NCBI GenBank assembly: GCA_963665495.1
Contig: OY762289.1
Coordinates: 4,774,001 to 4,838,000, forward strand
Direction of reading: 5' to 3'
From: G963665495 sp963665495
GTDB lineage: Bacteria > Desulfobacterota > Desulfovibrionia > Desulfovibrionales > Desulfovibrionaceae
DNA: 64,000 nt
The notes under the pieces: model-generated
Database searches by the model: none
Seen by the model: only the letters and a program-made list of their open reading frames with translations
What the model was told of the DNA's origin: nothing
Position numbers and translations under genes: made by a program
In this document: in pieces, positions 18,390 through 27,129 of the stretch
How the letters are laid out: every line of letters starts with the position of its first letter
Numbering within the stretch: position 1 is the first letter of the stretch

Positions 18390-19799
18390 ATGATTGTCAC
18401 TCGCTTTGCCCCAAGCCCCACGGGCGCCCTGCATATCGGCGGCGCGCGTACCGCGCTGTTCAGCTGGCTGCTGGCCAAACACTCCGGCGGCAAGTTCCTG
18501 CTGCGTATCGAGGATACGGACCGCGAACGTTCCACCGAAGAAAATACCAAACAGATTCTGGACTCCTTGCTCTGGCTCGGCCTGGATTGGGTGGACAAGC
18601 CCATCAAGCAGAGCATGCGTTACGATGTTTACAACGCGCAGGTGGAGCGGCTTCTGGAGGAAGGCAAGGCCTACTATTGCTCCTGTTCGCCGGAAGAAGT
18701 GGAAGCCATGCGCGAAGAGGCAAGGGCCAAGGGGCTCAAGCCGAAATATAACGGCAAATGCCGGGAACTCGGCCTGGGGCCGGCCCCGCACCACGTTGTC
18801 CGCTTCAAGACGCCGCATACCGGCAAGACCGTGTATGAAGACATGGTCAAAGGGACTGTGGCCTGGGACAACAGCGAACTGGACGACATGATCATCCGCC
18901 GGACCGATGGTTGGCCGACCTACAACCTGGCCGTGGTCTGCGACGACCATGACCAGGGCGTCACCCACGTGCTCCGCGGCGACGATCACGTCAACAATAC
19001 GCCACGCCAGATTCTTCTGTACGAGGCTCTTGGCTACGAGCTGCCCAAGTTCGGCCATGTTCCCATGATCCTCGGGCCGGACAAAAAGAAACTCAGCAAG
19101 CGCCACGGCGCGCGTTCGGTACTGGAATACGAACTGGACGGCATGCTGCCTGAGGCCTTGATCAACTACCTGGCCCGGCTGGGCTGGAGCTGCGGCGACC
19201 AGGAAATTTTCAGCATCCAGGAGCTGATTGAAAAGTTTTCCACCCAGCATCTCAACAAGTCCGCGGCGGCCTTTGATCCGGACAAACTGCTCTGGCTGAA
19301 CAGCCAGCACATCAAGGAAGCCTCGGACGACCGCCTCGCCTCGCTCCTGGCCGGCCAGCTGGCCATGCTCGGCATCGGCGGAAGCGACGCCAGCTGCATA
19401 AGCTACCTGAAAAAAATCATTCCGCTCTACAAGCCGCGGGCCAAAACCATGAAAGAAATGGCCGAAGCCGCTGCTTTTTTCGTTCTGCCTGACCGGGAAC
19501 TCAAATACGACGACAAAGCGGTCAGCAAATTTCTCACCGAGGAAATCAAGCCGCACCTCAAAACCTTGGCCGAGAAGTTTGAAGCCCTTGAAACCTTTGA
19601 TCAGCCCTCCCTGGAGGCCGTGGTCCAGGCCTATCTGGACGAAACGGGTTTGAAGTTCAAGGTCCTGGCGCAACCGCTGCGCGTGGCGCTTACCGGAGGA
19701 ACGGTCAGCCCCGGACTGTTTGAAACCATGGAAGTTCTGGGGAAGGACAGCACCCTGGCGCGCCTGCATCGAGCGCTCGGCATGCTGCGCGGCGAATAA
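18390..19799 (+). CDS. gltX: Glutamyl-tRNA synthetase
   Basis: 469 residues, full length for a bacterial class I GluRS. The HIGH-type motif is PSPTGALHIGGARTALF near the N-terminus and the KMSKS-type motif is KKLSKRHGA (about residues 230-238). It charges tRNA-Glu; in organisms with GatCAB the same enzyme may also charge tRNA-Gln, but that cannot be decided from this window. It follows the nfu-like gene by 15 bases and ends in a strong terminator. Confidence 0.97.
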   Translation: MIVTRFAPSPTGALHIGGARTALFSWLLAKHSGGKFLLRIEDTDRERSTEENTKQILDSLLWLGLDWVDKPIKQSMRYDVYNAQVERLLEEGKAYYCSCSPEEVEAMREEARAKGLKPKYNGKCRELGLGPAPHHVVRFKTPHTGKTVYEDMVKGTVAWDNSELDDMIIRRTDGWPTYNLAVVCDDHDQGVTHVLRGDDHVNNTPRQILLYEALGYELPKFGHVPMILGPDKKKLSKRHGARSVLEYELDGMLPEALINYLARLGWSCGDQEIFSIQELIEKFSTQHLNKSAAAFDPDKLLWLNSQHIKEASDDRLASLLAGQLAMLGIGGSDASCISYLKKIIPLYKPRAKTMKEMAEAAAFFVLPDRELKYDDKAVSKFLTEEIKPHLKTLAEKFEALETFDQPSLEAVVQAYLDETGLKFKVLAQPLRVALTGGTVSPGLFETMEVLGKDSTLARLHRALGMLRGE

Positions 19800-19826
19800 C
19801 CGCTCGCCATCATAGCAACTAAACAT

Positions 19827-19863
19827 ACGGGCCGGCTGCATCTGCAACCGGCCCGTTTTTTAT
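19827..19863 (+). terminator. Intrinsic terminator of gltX
   Basis: ACGGGCCGG (19827-19835) pairs with CCGGCCCGT (19848-19856) and is followed by TTTTTTATT. It lies between converging genes. Confidence 0.93.
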
Positions 19864-19881
19864 TGTTTTGTTTGCTCTGCG

Positions 19882-22011
19882 CTATATTGGTGTGAAAATC
19901 AGACAGATGACGTCGTTTACATAACCGTCGCTGCATTTGTACTCGCGGTACCCTGCGGAGACCTGCTGCCCCACGGTGTAGTAGCGTCCGTCGAGTTCCA
20001 CCACAGAGGACTGCCGTTCGCCCTGTTCCCCGTGAAACAAGGTGTCGGGCAACGGCAGGAGGTCTCCGGGCGCGTACGCCGCGGATGTGGAGGATATGAC
20101 CTTCTTCCCCCGGTCCGTAAAAACTCCGAAGCTCCCTTTCTGGATTCCCTTGTTTTCATCTCGGGGCAGAACCGCCAGCAGCATGTCCAGAAACTGCGGT
20201 TCGGAGTCGAAAACAATCTGAATCACTCCCACGGGCCGCCCGGAATCATCCAGGCTGCGTATCGCTGTGCCGTATACGTACGTGGGTCGTCCGCCATAGA
20301 GAACGGAAGGCTCAAAAGCTGAAACGCAGTAATCCTTACTGGAAGGCAGAGACAGAGCCTTGCTCACGAATCCCGTATTCAGCTGCATGCCAACGAACTG
20401 CTGCCCCTTGGGCAAGCTCTGGTCCGTGAGCCGCTCATCGAGATCCGCGGGCGGATCGGACAGGGCCACGACCACGCCTTTGGTGTCGGTCAGCACCAGG
20501 CGCAGATAGGGCGTATAGAGGTCGTTGATGTACTGAAGATTGTCGGTGAGACTCTGGCGTTCGTCTTCCGTGAGCCCTTGGCGTTCGTTCTTTGCCAGCA
20601 GACTGCGGAAAAGCGGCGTCAGCGCCCACCAGCAGACATCGTTGGCCCGTTCGTACAGGTTGCGGTCGGCAATATTGTTGCCCTTGTAAGCGCGAAACTG
20701 CAGATCGTTGAACAAGGAAGTCACAACCGTACGCTGCAGATTTTTGATGGCCTGGGAAAGCAGGCCGTCGATTTCGTCGCCGATCCAGTCCACGAAACGC
20801 AGCACTTCCACAAACCCGTCCGCCTTGTATTTGGCTGCCTTGACCTGGCCGTTGATGCTGTCCAGCTTCATATCCGCCAGCAAGCCATCAGACTCGTCCT
20901 TTATGCCCGTAAGTTCATGGGAAAAACTTTGCAGCTTCTGCAAAAGGCCAGGATCCATTCCGTTGCCGCCGCCGTCCTGGGCAAAGGCGGACTGCACTTC
21001 CACCATGGCCAGGCCATACCAGCCCAGGCCGTAAAACCCCTGGTAGCCGTCCGTAAGCGACGTATTGGCCAGATACTGGTGATTTTTCACGGTCAGGATT
21101 TTGAAATCAGCTTCCGCATCCGTGGCGACCTTTGCACCCGCCGGCAACAGCTCCTCGTTGTTGGAGCACAGGACGCTGCCGTCCGCATCCAGAAAAGCCA
21201 GGGTCATGCGTTCGTTGCCCAGGCGCAGGTCCTTGAAAATGCCCTCCACCTCCTGTGTGAAATTGAAGCACAGGCACAGGGTACCCAGAGATCTCAGCGT
21301 CTCCGGATCCTCTATCTTCTGGGCGTATACCAGGGTCTTTCCCGGACGGGGATGCAGATCTGTTTCGCGCAGTATCTCGACAAACTTGTCGGCATCCTGC
21401 GTACTGTGCAGATTGATGTCCTGGGCCAGCTTCAGACACGGGTCCCTGGAAATCCGCAGCGTATTGTCAGGGCATAAATTGGCGCGGACGTAGCCTTCGG
21501 TGTCGAGCACAAGGATTTCATCATAGACCGTATACTCAAACTGGTATTCGGCCAGGCGCCGGCGAATGCGCTGGCCCTCTTCGGCCAGAACCTGCGTGTC
21601 GTCCGTTTCCCGGACCAGTTGCAGAAGCTTGATGATTTCCGCATCCGTGGCCAGATAGCCCACGTCGGCCGTACGTTCGAAAAGATTCCGCTTGAGGATG
21701 TTGATGGCGAATTTCGCCGCGTCCTTGACTTCCAGAATGACTTTTTTGGCCATCTCAAGCATGATGGCCTCCACCAGGCGATTCTGAATCTCGCTGTACC
21801 TGTTCTTGGTGGATCCCATATCCTGGATCAACGGAGCAAACAGCCTGGACGCTTCATCGTCCATCCGGCCTGTTTCAATCATCCCCGCGGTAATGGCGCC
21901 GTCCCAGCGCTTGTTGATTGAACGAAACGACGAGGTGTAGTTGACCACTTCGGGCATGGAGCGAAGCAACGAACCTTTGTGTTGCGATACGGTATTGAGG
22001 TTCACAGGCAC
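19882..22011 (-). CDS. Double Cache-type sensory protein without membrane segments
   Basis: 709 residues from GTG 22011. A second in-frame GTG at 22005 is better placed behind the AGGGGG ribosome-binding site, so the true start may be two codons later. The protein is an internal duplication: NLFERTADVGYLATD near residue 110 and NLYERANDVCWWALT near residue 452 each introduce a half. Each half also contains a Cache/PAS-like segment (LVLDTEGYVRANL and LVLTDTKGVVVALSDP) followed by a YQGF/YCVSAF-type strand. I see neither a signal peptide nor a transmembrane helix, and no output domain such as HAMP, MA or kinase. It probably senses small molecules in the cytoplasm and signals by protein contact. 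Partner unknown. Confidence 0.6.
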   Translation of the reverse strand: MPVNLNTVSQHKGSLLRSMPEVVNYTSSFRSINKRWDGAITAGMIETGRMDDEASRLFAPLIQDMGSTKNRYSEIQNRLVEAIMLEMAKKVILEVKDAAKFAINILKRNLFERTADVGYLATDAEIIKLLQLVRETDDTQVLAEEGQRIRRRLAEYQFEYTVYDEILVLDTEGYVRANLCPDNTLRISRDPCLKLAQDINLHSTQDADKFVEILRETDLHPRPGKTLVYAQKIEDPETLRSLGTLCLCFNFTQEVEGIFKDLRLGNERMTLAFLDADGSVLCSNNEELLPAGAKVATDAEADFKILTVKNHQYLANTSLTDGYQGFYGLGWYGLAMVEVQSAFAQDGGGNGMDPGLLQKLQSFSHELTGIKDESDGLLADMKLDSINGQVKAAKYKADGFVEVLRFVDWIGDEIDGLLSQAIKNLQRTVVTSLFNDLQFRAYKGNNIADRNLYERANDVCWWALTPLFRSLLAKNERQGLTEDERQSLTDNLQYINDLYTPYLRLVLTDTKGVVVALSDPPADLDERLTDQSLPKGQQFVGMQLNTGFVSKALSLPSSKDYCVSAFEPSVLYGGRPTYVYGTAIRSLDDSGRPVGVIQIVFDSEPQFLDMLLAVLPRDENKGIQKGSFGVFTDRGKKVISSTSAAYAPGDLLPLPDTLFHGEQGERQSSVVELDGRYYTVGQQVSAGYREYKCSDGYVNDVICLIFTPI

Positions 22012-22525
22012 CCCCCTGTCTTCAAAAGGCTATAAAAAAATCCTACCAGTATAGTACACAAAGAATGTACGCACAGGCAGTGTCCCGTGTTGCCCTGCCG
22101 TTTTAAAGAGTCCCCACCCGTTTTCTGGCAGTCACAACGGTTTTATTAAACACAAATTGTACCATTTTGTCAATTTTACAAAAAATATGAAATGTATTTC
22201 CTATTTTTCAATATGAAAACTGGTCCTAAAAACACAAAAGTTCAGTCTGCTTATTCGGTAAAAAACAGTGATGAAACAGGAAGAAAGCGATAGAGACCGC
22301 AGCCGCATACGGAATGGAAAACAACCTTTGTTCCGCCAGGAAGAAGACGTCCGGATAAAACTGTTTCACAGCTTCAGGCTGTCATGTATGTATCCCTGAC
22401 AACGACAACGTGGGTGCGAAATGCCTCTGCCAGAGAATCCTTACACTTGCTTAGTACGGCCTCAACGGCTACAGTGCCGGAGCCTGTGAAACGAAAGAGA
22501 CTTCCCAGGCGGCATCGGAGCAGTT
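22012..22525. other. AT-rich divergent intergenic region
   Basis: 514 bases between two divergently transcribed genes. The part nearest the Cache-type gene, to about 22250, is very AT-rich (runs such as TTTTATTAAACACAAATTGT) and probably holds its promoter. The rest has no convincing reading frame or RNA structure. GGAG just before 22526 is the ribosome-binding site of the next gene. Confidence 0.5.
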
Positions 22526-23308
22526 ATGCGCGTTCTGTTTTTAGGCGACATTATGGCCCAGTCCGGCCGCAAATTCGTCCTCAAGGTCCTTCCTGATCTG
22601 CGGAAATCCTTGGAGCTGGATTTTGTGGTTGCAAACGGCGAAAACGCCTCCGGAGGCATCGGGCTCATCCCCAAGAACGCGCGCGACCTGTTCGCCGCGG
22701 GTGTGGACGTGCTGACTGCGGGCAACCATATCTGGCGCTATAAAGAGGTCTACCACTTTCTCAACACGGAAGAACGCCTCCTGCGTCCGGCAAATTATCC
22801 GCCCCAGACCCCCGGTTCCGGCAGCGTGGTGGTCACGGCGCAGAACGGGCAGCGGGTCGCGGTCTGCAATGTGCTCGGCCGGACCTACATGGACCCGCTG
22901 GATTGCCCTTTCCGGACTATGGACAGGTTGCTCGGCGAATTGCCTGAGGACGTTGTTTTGCGCATAGTGGACATACATGCCGAGGCTACTTCGGAAAAAA
23001 TAGCGCTTGCCTATTACCTGGATGGCAGAGTAAGCGCTGTTCTTGGCACCCACACGCATGTGCAGACCAACGATGCACGTATTCTGTCCGGCGGTACGGC
23101 TGCCGTCACGGACGCCGGCATGTGCGGCGTGGACGCGTCGGTTCTGGGCATGGAATACGAAGCTGTTCTGGAACGCTTTGTTAACGGACTGCCTACGCGC
23201 TTTATCCCTGCCAGGGGCAAAGTGACTATGTGCGGCGTACTCATGGAACTCTCCGCGGATACGGGCCGCGCAGAACATATTGAACTGTTTCGATACGCTG
23301 AGGAATAA
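22526..23308 (+). CDS. YmdB-family metallophosphoesterase
   Basis: 260 residues, the usual length for the TIGR00282/YmdB family. Metal-binding motifs are visible: FLGDIMAQSGR, VVANGENASGGIGL, TAGNHIW and GTHTHVQTND. YmdB of Bacillus hydrolyses 2',3'-cyclic nucleotides and influences the choice between biofilm and motility. That role is known for the family but not shown here. The gene sits 75 bases upstream of tyrS on the same strand and may be co-transcribed with it. Confidence 0.93.
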   Translation: MRVLFLGDIMAQSGRKFVLKVLPDLRKSLELDFVVANGENASGGIGLIPKNARDLFAAGVDVLTAGNHIWRYKEVYHFLNTEERLLRPANYPPQTPGSGSVVVTAQNGQRVAVCNVLGRTYMDPLDCPFRTMDRLLGELPEDVVLRIVDIHAEATSEKIALAYYLDGRVSAVLGTHTHVQTNDARILSGGTAAVTDAGMCGVDASVLGMEYEAVLERFVNGLPTRFIPARGKVTMCGVLMELSADTGRAEHIELFRYAEE

Positions 23309-23383
23309 CCAACCCCGGGTCGCGGTGGCTCCATTTTGTTCGGGCCGGCGCACCTGAAAAGTAACCCCTTTTCGGAAACGTAC

Positions 23384-24577
23384 ATGGATATCAATGCGAC
23401 TTTGCAGCACATCATGCGAGGTGCTGTTGAATTTATCGACCAAGAGGAACTCGTCAAAAAACTCCAGCGCGGCGTGCCGCTCAGGATCAAAGCCGGGTTT
23501 GACCCCACGGCGCCGGATCTGCATCTCGGCCACACGGTCCTGATCCAGAAGCTCAAACATTTTCAGGAGCTTGGGCACCAGGTGATTTTCCTCATCGGTG
23601 ATTTCACCGGCATGATCGGCGACCCCACCGGCAAAAACGAAACCCGCCCGCCCCTGACCCGCGAGCAGGTTCTGGCCAATGCCGAGACTTACAAGCAGCA
23701 GATATTCAAAATTCTCGACCCGGACAAAACCGAAATCGCTTTCAACTCCACGTGGATGAATGCTTTTTCCGCTTCTGATTTCGTCTCGCTCTGCTCGCGC
23801 TACACCGTGGCCCGCATGCTCGAACGCGATGATTTCCATAAGCGTTACAACGACAACCGGCCCATCTCCATCCACGAATTTCTTTACCCGCTGGTGCAGG
23901 GCTACGACTCGGTCGCGCTCAAGGCCGACGTGGAACTGGGCGGCACAGACCAGAAGTTCAACCTGCTCATGGGCCGTACGCTGCAGCACCAATACGGCCA
24001 GGAAGCGCAGTGCATTCTGACCATGCCTCTGCTGGAAGGCCTGGACGGCGTCAACAAAATGAGCAAATCTCTGGGCAATTACGTGGGCATAGAAGACGCG
24101 CCCGCGGACATGTTCGGCAAGCTCATGTCCATTTCCGACGACCTGATGTGGCGTTATTACGAACTGCTTTCGGACAAGGGGCTAGAAGAAATAGCCACGC
24201 TGAAAGAAGACGTGCAGTCCGGGCAGCTGCACCCCAAAAAAGCCAAGGAAATGCTCGCCTGCGAAATTACCGCCCGCTATCACGGCGCCGGAGCGGGGGA
24301 AACCGCTCTGGAGGAATTCAACCGTGTGTTCGCCCAGGGCAAACTCCCGGACGACATGCCCGAACACGGAGCCGACCAGGGTGATGCGAGCAAGCCGGTG
24401 AATTTCCTGGAAGCTTCCGGCCTGTGCGCCTCTCGCGGCGAAGCCAGACGGCTGATCAAACAGGGAGCGCTCTCCATAGACGGAGAAAAAGCCTCCGACG
24501 GAGAAACGCCTCTGGAGCCCGGCGAGTACGTCATAAAACTTGGCAAAAAAAGATTTTTAAAATTACACATACGATGA
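23384..24577 (+). CDS. tyrS: Tyrosyl-tRNA synthetase
   Basis: 397 residues from ATG 23384 (a TTG 16 codons upstream is less likely). The HIGH-type motif is DLHLGHTVLIQ and the KMSKS motif is present as KMSKSLGNYVG. A C-terminal S4-like RNA-binding domain contains ASRGEARRLIKQGALSIDG. It is the shorter TyrZ-type enzyme with Lys-rich KKFLKLHIR-like end. It follows the YmdB gene. Confidence 0.97.
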   Translation: MDINATLQHIMRGAVEFIDQEELVKKLQRGVPLRIKAGFDPTAPDLHLGHTVLIQKLKHFQELGHQVIFLIGDFTGMIGDPTGKNETRPPLTREQVLANAETYKQQIFKILDPDKTEIAFNSTWMNAFSASDFVSLCSRYTVARMLERDDFHKRYNDNRPISIHEFLYPLVQGYDSVALKADVELGGTDQKFNLLMGRTLQHQYGQEAQCILTMPLLEGLDGVNKMSKSLGNYVGIEDAPADMFGKLMSISDDLMWRYYELLSDKGLEEIATLKEDVQSGQLHPKKAKEMLACEITARYHGAGAGETALEEFNRVFAQGKLPDDMPEHGADQGDASKPVNFLEASGLCASRGEARRLIKQGALSIDGEKASDGETPLEPGEYVIKLGKKRFLKLHIR

Positions 24578-24636
24578 TAAGCAATAGCTGACTTTCATGA
24601 TATGTCTGCCGGACACTATCCGGCAAGGAGGCACCC

Positions 24637-25023
24637 ATGGCCTTTGGCGGCAAGAAAAAAATCGAAACGCCTGAGAAAAGCACGCAAAAAAACGTCGGCA
24701 TAAACGCTTATATCGGCGAAGGCACTGTTTTTGAGGGGCACTTCGAATTCACCGGTATCGCCCAGATAACCGGAAAGCTCATTGGCGACATCACCTCCGG
24801 AGGCACCCTCGTCATCGGTGAAAAAGGGGATGTCTCGGGTAAAATCAACGTTGCGGAACTGAAGTCCGCCGGCAATATCTCCGGCGAAGTCAGCGCCAAA
24901 CAGAAAATAACCCTGTATAAAAGCGCCGTCATGACAGGCAACCTCGAGACTCCGGCTCTTGAAGTTGAGGAAGGCGCAAGTCTCGAAGGCGAAATCCGCA
25001 TGAAGGCCTTGAAAAAAACCTAA
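24637..25023 (+). CDS. Bactofilin
   Basis: 128 residues. A central run of short beta-strand repeats (about residues 25-120: GTVFEGHFEFTGIAQITGKL, SGGTLVIGEKGDVSG) forms the polymerising beta-helix of bactofilins. Short Lys-rich tails flank it, with no membrane segment. Bactofilins build filaments that localise envelope enzymes, chemoreceptor or polar machinery. A strong AAGGAGG lies 7 bases upstream, and a terminator follows. It stands just before the flagellar operon, which may be coincidence. Confidence 0.92.
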   Translation: MAFGGKKKIETPEKSTQKNVGINAYIGEGTVFEGHFEFTGIAQITGKLIGDITSGGTLVIGEKGDVSGKINVAELKSAGNISGEVSAKQKITLYKSAVMTGNLETPALEVEEGASLEGEIRMKALKKT

Positions 25024-25049
25024 CGTCTCTCCAGCAGTTCTGCCTCCCT

Positions 25050-25072
25050 GGCCCGCCCGGGCCGCTTTTTTT
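25050..25072 (+). terminator. Intrinsic terminator after bactofilin gene
   Basis: GGCCC (25050-25054) and GGGCC (25059-25063) form a short GC stem with a four-base loop, followed by seven Ts. Confidence 0.8.
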
Positions 25073-25220
25073 CAACCAGGGCAACGCCATCTTTCCGTGC
25101 CCTTTCTTCACAGACGCTCTTTACACCGCCCTCTAACGGTCGCGTAAAGGTCCCCACTCAGGTCCGCCGGTCCTGTGCAATCATCCGAAATCTTGGCCCA
25201 TATCTTGCTTTCTCAGGGCC

Positions 25221-26000
25221 ATGGAACTGTTCAATTTCACTCACGATCAAATCTTCGGATTCTTGATGACCATGCTTCGCGTGACTATGATCCTGTTTTT
25301 ACTTCCTTTTTTTGGAGGACAGGGCATACCGAAAACCGTCAGAGGCGCTTTGTGCATGGTCTTAAGTCTGACGTTTTACAATTCGGTGGGCTTCAAACAC
25401 ATCGCTTTTCCGACGCATCCGCTGGGATTGACCATCGTGCTGATCAGTGAACTGGTTCTGGGGTTGATCCTCGGACTGATGGTCCGCATCATTTTCGCCG
25501 CAATCCAGACCGGAGGCCAGATCATCGGCTTTTCCATGGGCTTCGCCATGGTCAACGTCATGGATCCGGACACGGGAACGCAGGCGGCCGTGACCTCGCA
25601 TTTTTTGTACATGATTGCCATGGTTACTTTTTTGACACTCGACGGGCATCTCTACCTGCTTTCCGGCCTGGCCCAGAGTTTCCAGCTCATTCCACCGGGC
25701 GGATTGATGATCACCCCGCTGCTTGCGGACAGCATGCTGTCCTTTTCCAGCCAGCTTTTCGTATTGGCCGTAAAAATCGCCGCACCGGTGCTCACAGCCG
25801 TATTTCTTGTTGATCTGGCGCTGGCACTGGTCGGACGCGCAGCCCCGCAGATGAATCTGCTGATGCTGGGCTTCCCGCTGAAAATCGCCGTGGGTTTTTC
25901 CTTTCTGGGATCCATGTTCACGCTGATTTCCATGTACATGCGTGATTATATCAACGATTTCGGCGCGATGTTCACCAACATTTTGCGGGCGGCCAGCTGA
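25221..26000 (+). CDS. fliR: Flagellar export gate protein FliR
   Basis: 259 residues, highly hydrophobic throughout, with the typical start MELFNFTHDQIFGFLMTMLR and the FliR-like FFGGQGIPKTVRGALC segment. FliR forms the inner-membrane gate of the flagellar type III export apparatus together with FliP, FliQ and FlhB. It is the first gene of the export cluster; flhB follows 20 bases downstream. fliP and fliQ are not in this window. Confidence 0.95.
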   Translation: MELFNFTHDQIFGFLMTMLRVTMILFLLPFFGGQGIPKTVRGALCMVLSLTFYNSVGFKHIAFPTHPLGLTIVLISELVLGLILGLMVRIIFAAIQTGGQIIGFSMGFAMVNVMDPDTGTQAAVTSHFLYMIAMVTFLTLDGHLYLLSGLAQSFQLIPPGGLMITPLLADSMLSFSSQLFVLAVKIAAPVLTAVFLVDLALALVGRAAPQMNLLMLGFPLKIAVGFSFLGSMFTLISMYMRDYINDFGAMFTNILRAAS

Positions 26001-26020
26001 AGCCGCCGAGGTAGCGTACT

Positions 26021-27100
26021 ATGCCGCAGGAAGATCCGAGTAGAACAGAAGACCCTACTCAAAAACGAATAAAAAAAGCACGTGAGGACGGCAACGTCCC
26101 GAAATCCCAAGAGGTCGGGAAAAGCTTTGTTATTCTGGCCGGCTTGTCGGCCATGTACTTCTACATCAGCTTCCTGGCCGAATATCTCATGGGTACGTAC
26201 CGCTATTTTTTTACGGTCTGCTTCGAATTCAACCCGACCAACCAGGAAGTGGTCGCCCTGATGGTGACCACCATGATTCAGATCGCCAAAATGATCATGC
26301 CCATGCTGCTGTTCATGGGGCTTGTGGCTTACCTGGCCAACCGGCTGCAAGTGGGCAGCCTTTGGGCTCCCAAGGTCTTCGACCCAAAGTTCGGCCGGAT
26401 CTTCGACATCGTCGGCGGCCTGAAACGGATGATGTTCAACCTGAACACCTTTGTCCGCCTGGGCAAAAGCATACTCATGGCCATCTGCATCGGCATTGCT
26501 CCCTACATCGTCATCCGCCAGGAGATGGACCACCTGCTTCCGCTGTTCTACCAGGACGCCTTCCACCTCAGCTCTTATCTGCTTTCCACCGGAGCCAAAA
26601 TGGTGGTCTACGCCATCGTCCCGATGTTCATCATCGCCGCGGCCGATCTCTGGTACACGCGCTGGGATTACAACGAAAACCTGAAGATGACCAAGGACGA
26701 GGTCAAGGACGAACGCAAGCAGGCTGAAGGCGATCCCAAAATCAAAATGAAGCAGAAACAGAAAATGCTGGCCGTTGGTATGAAACGGATGATGAAAAAG
26801 GTCCCCCAGGCCGACGTGGTCATCACCAACCCCACACACTTTGCCGTGGCTCTGCAGTACGATCCGGTGCTTGCCCCGGCGCCCGTTGTTCTGGCCAAAG
26901 GAGCGGACCATATGGCCTTGAAAATCAAGGAAGTAGCCCGCGAGCATAATATTCCCATCCGTGAAAACAAGCCGCTGGCACAGGCTTTGTATAAACAAGT
27001 GGAGATTGGGGACTCCATCCCGGCCGAATTGTTCCAGGCCGTGGCCTCGATCCTGGCTTCGCTCAATAAATTCAAGCGTCCCAACGGGCGACCGAGATAA
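26021..27100 (+). CDS. flhB: Flagellar export switch protein FlhB
   Basis: 359 residues: a charged N-terminus (KIKKAREDGNVPKSQEVG-type), four membrane segments and a cytoplasmic domain with the autocleavage motif NPTH at residues 270-273 (VITNPTHFAVAL). Cleavage between Asn and Pro switches export from hook-type to filament-type substrates. GAGGT lies upstream of the ATG. The gene lies between fliR and flhA. Confidence 0.97.
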   Translation: MPQEDPSRTEDPTQKRIKKAREDGNVPKSQEVGKSFVILAGLSAMYFYISFLAEYLMGTYRYFFTVCFEFNPTNQEVVALMVTTMIQIAKMIMPMLLFMGLVAYLANRLQVGSLWAPKVFDPKFGRIFDIVGGLKRMMFNLNTFVRLGKSILMAICIGIAPYIVIRQEMDHLLPLFYQDAFHLSSYLLSTGAKMVVYAIVPMFIIAAADLWYTRWDYNENLKMTKDEVKDERKQAEGDPKIKMKQKQKMLAVGMKRMMKKVPQADVVITNPTHFAVALQYDPVLAPAPVVLAKGADHMALKIKEVAREHNIPIRENKPLAQALYKQVEIGDSIPAELFQAVASILASLNKFKRPNGRPR

Positions 27101-27129
27101 CATCGCCAAGCTGAAGAGGTGTCAAAAAT

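Noticed and set aside
18126..19847. A 573-residue frame antisense to gltX.
   Set aside because: Same artefact of GC-rich third positions; gltX is unambiguous on the other strand.
22140..22250. The very AT-rich stretch as a replication origin or DnaA-box cluster.
   Set aside because: No clustered TTATCCACA-like boxes, and no dnaA, dnaN or parAB genes nearby.
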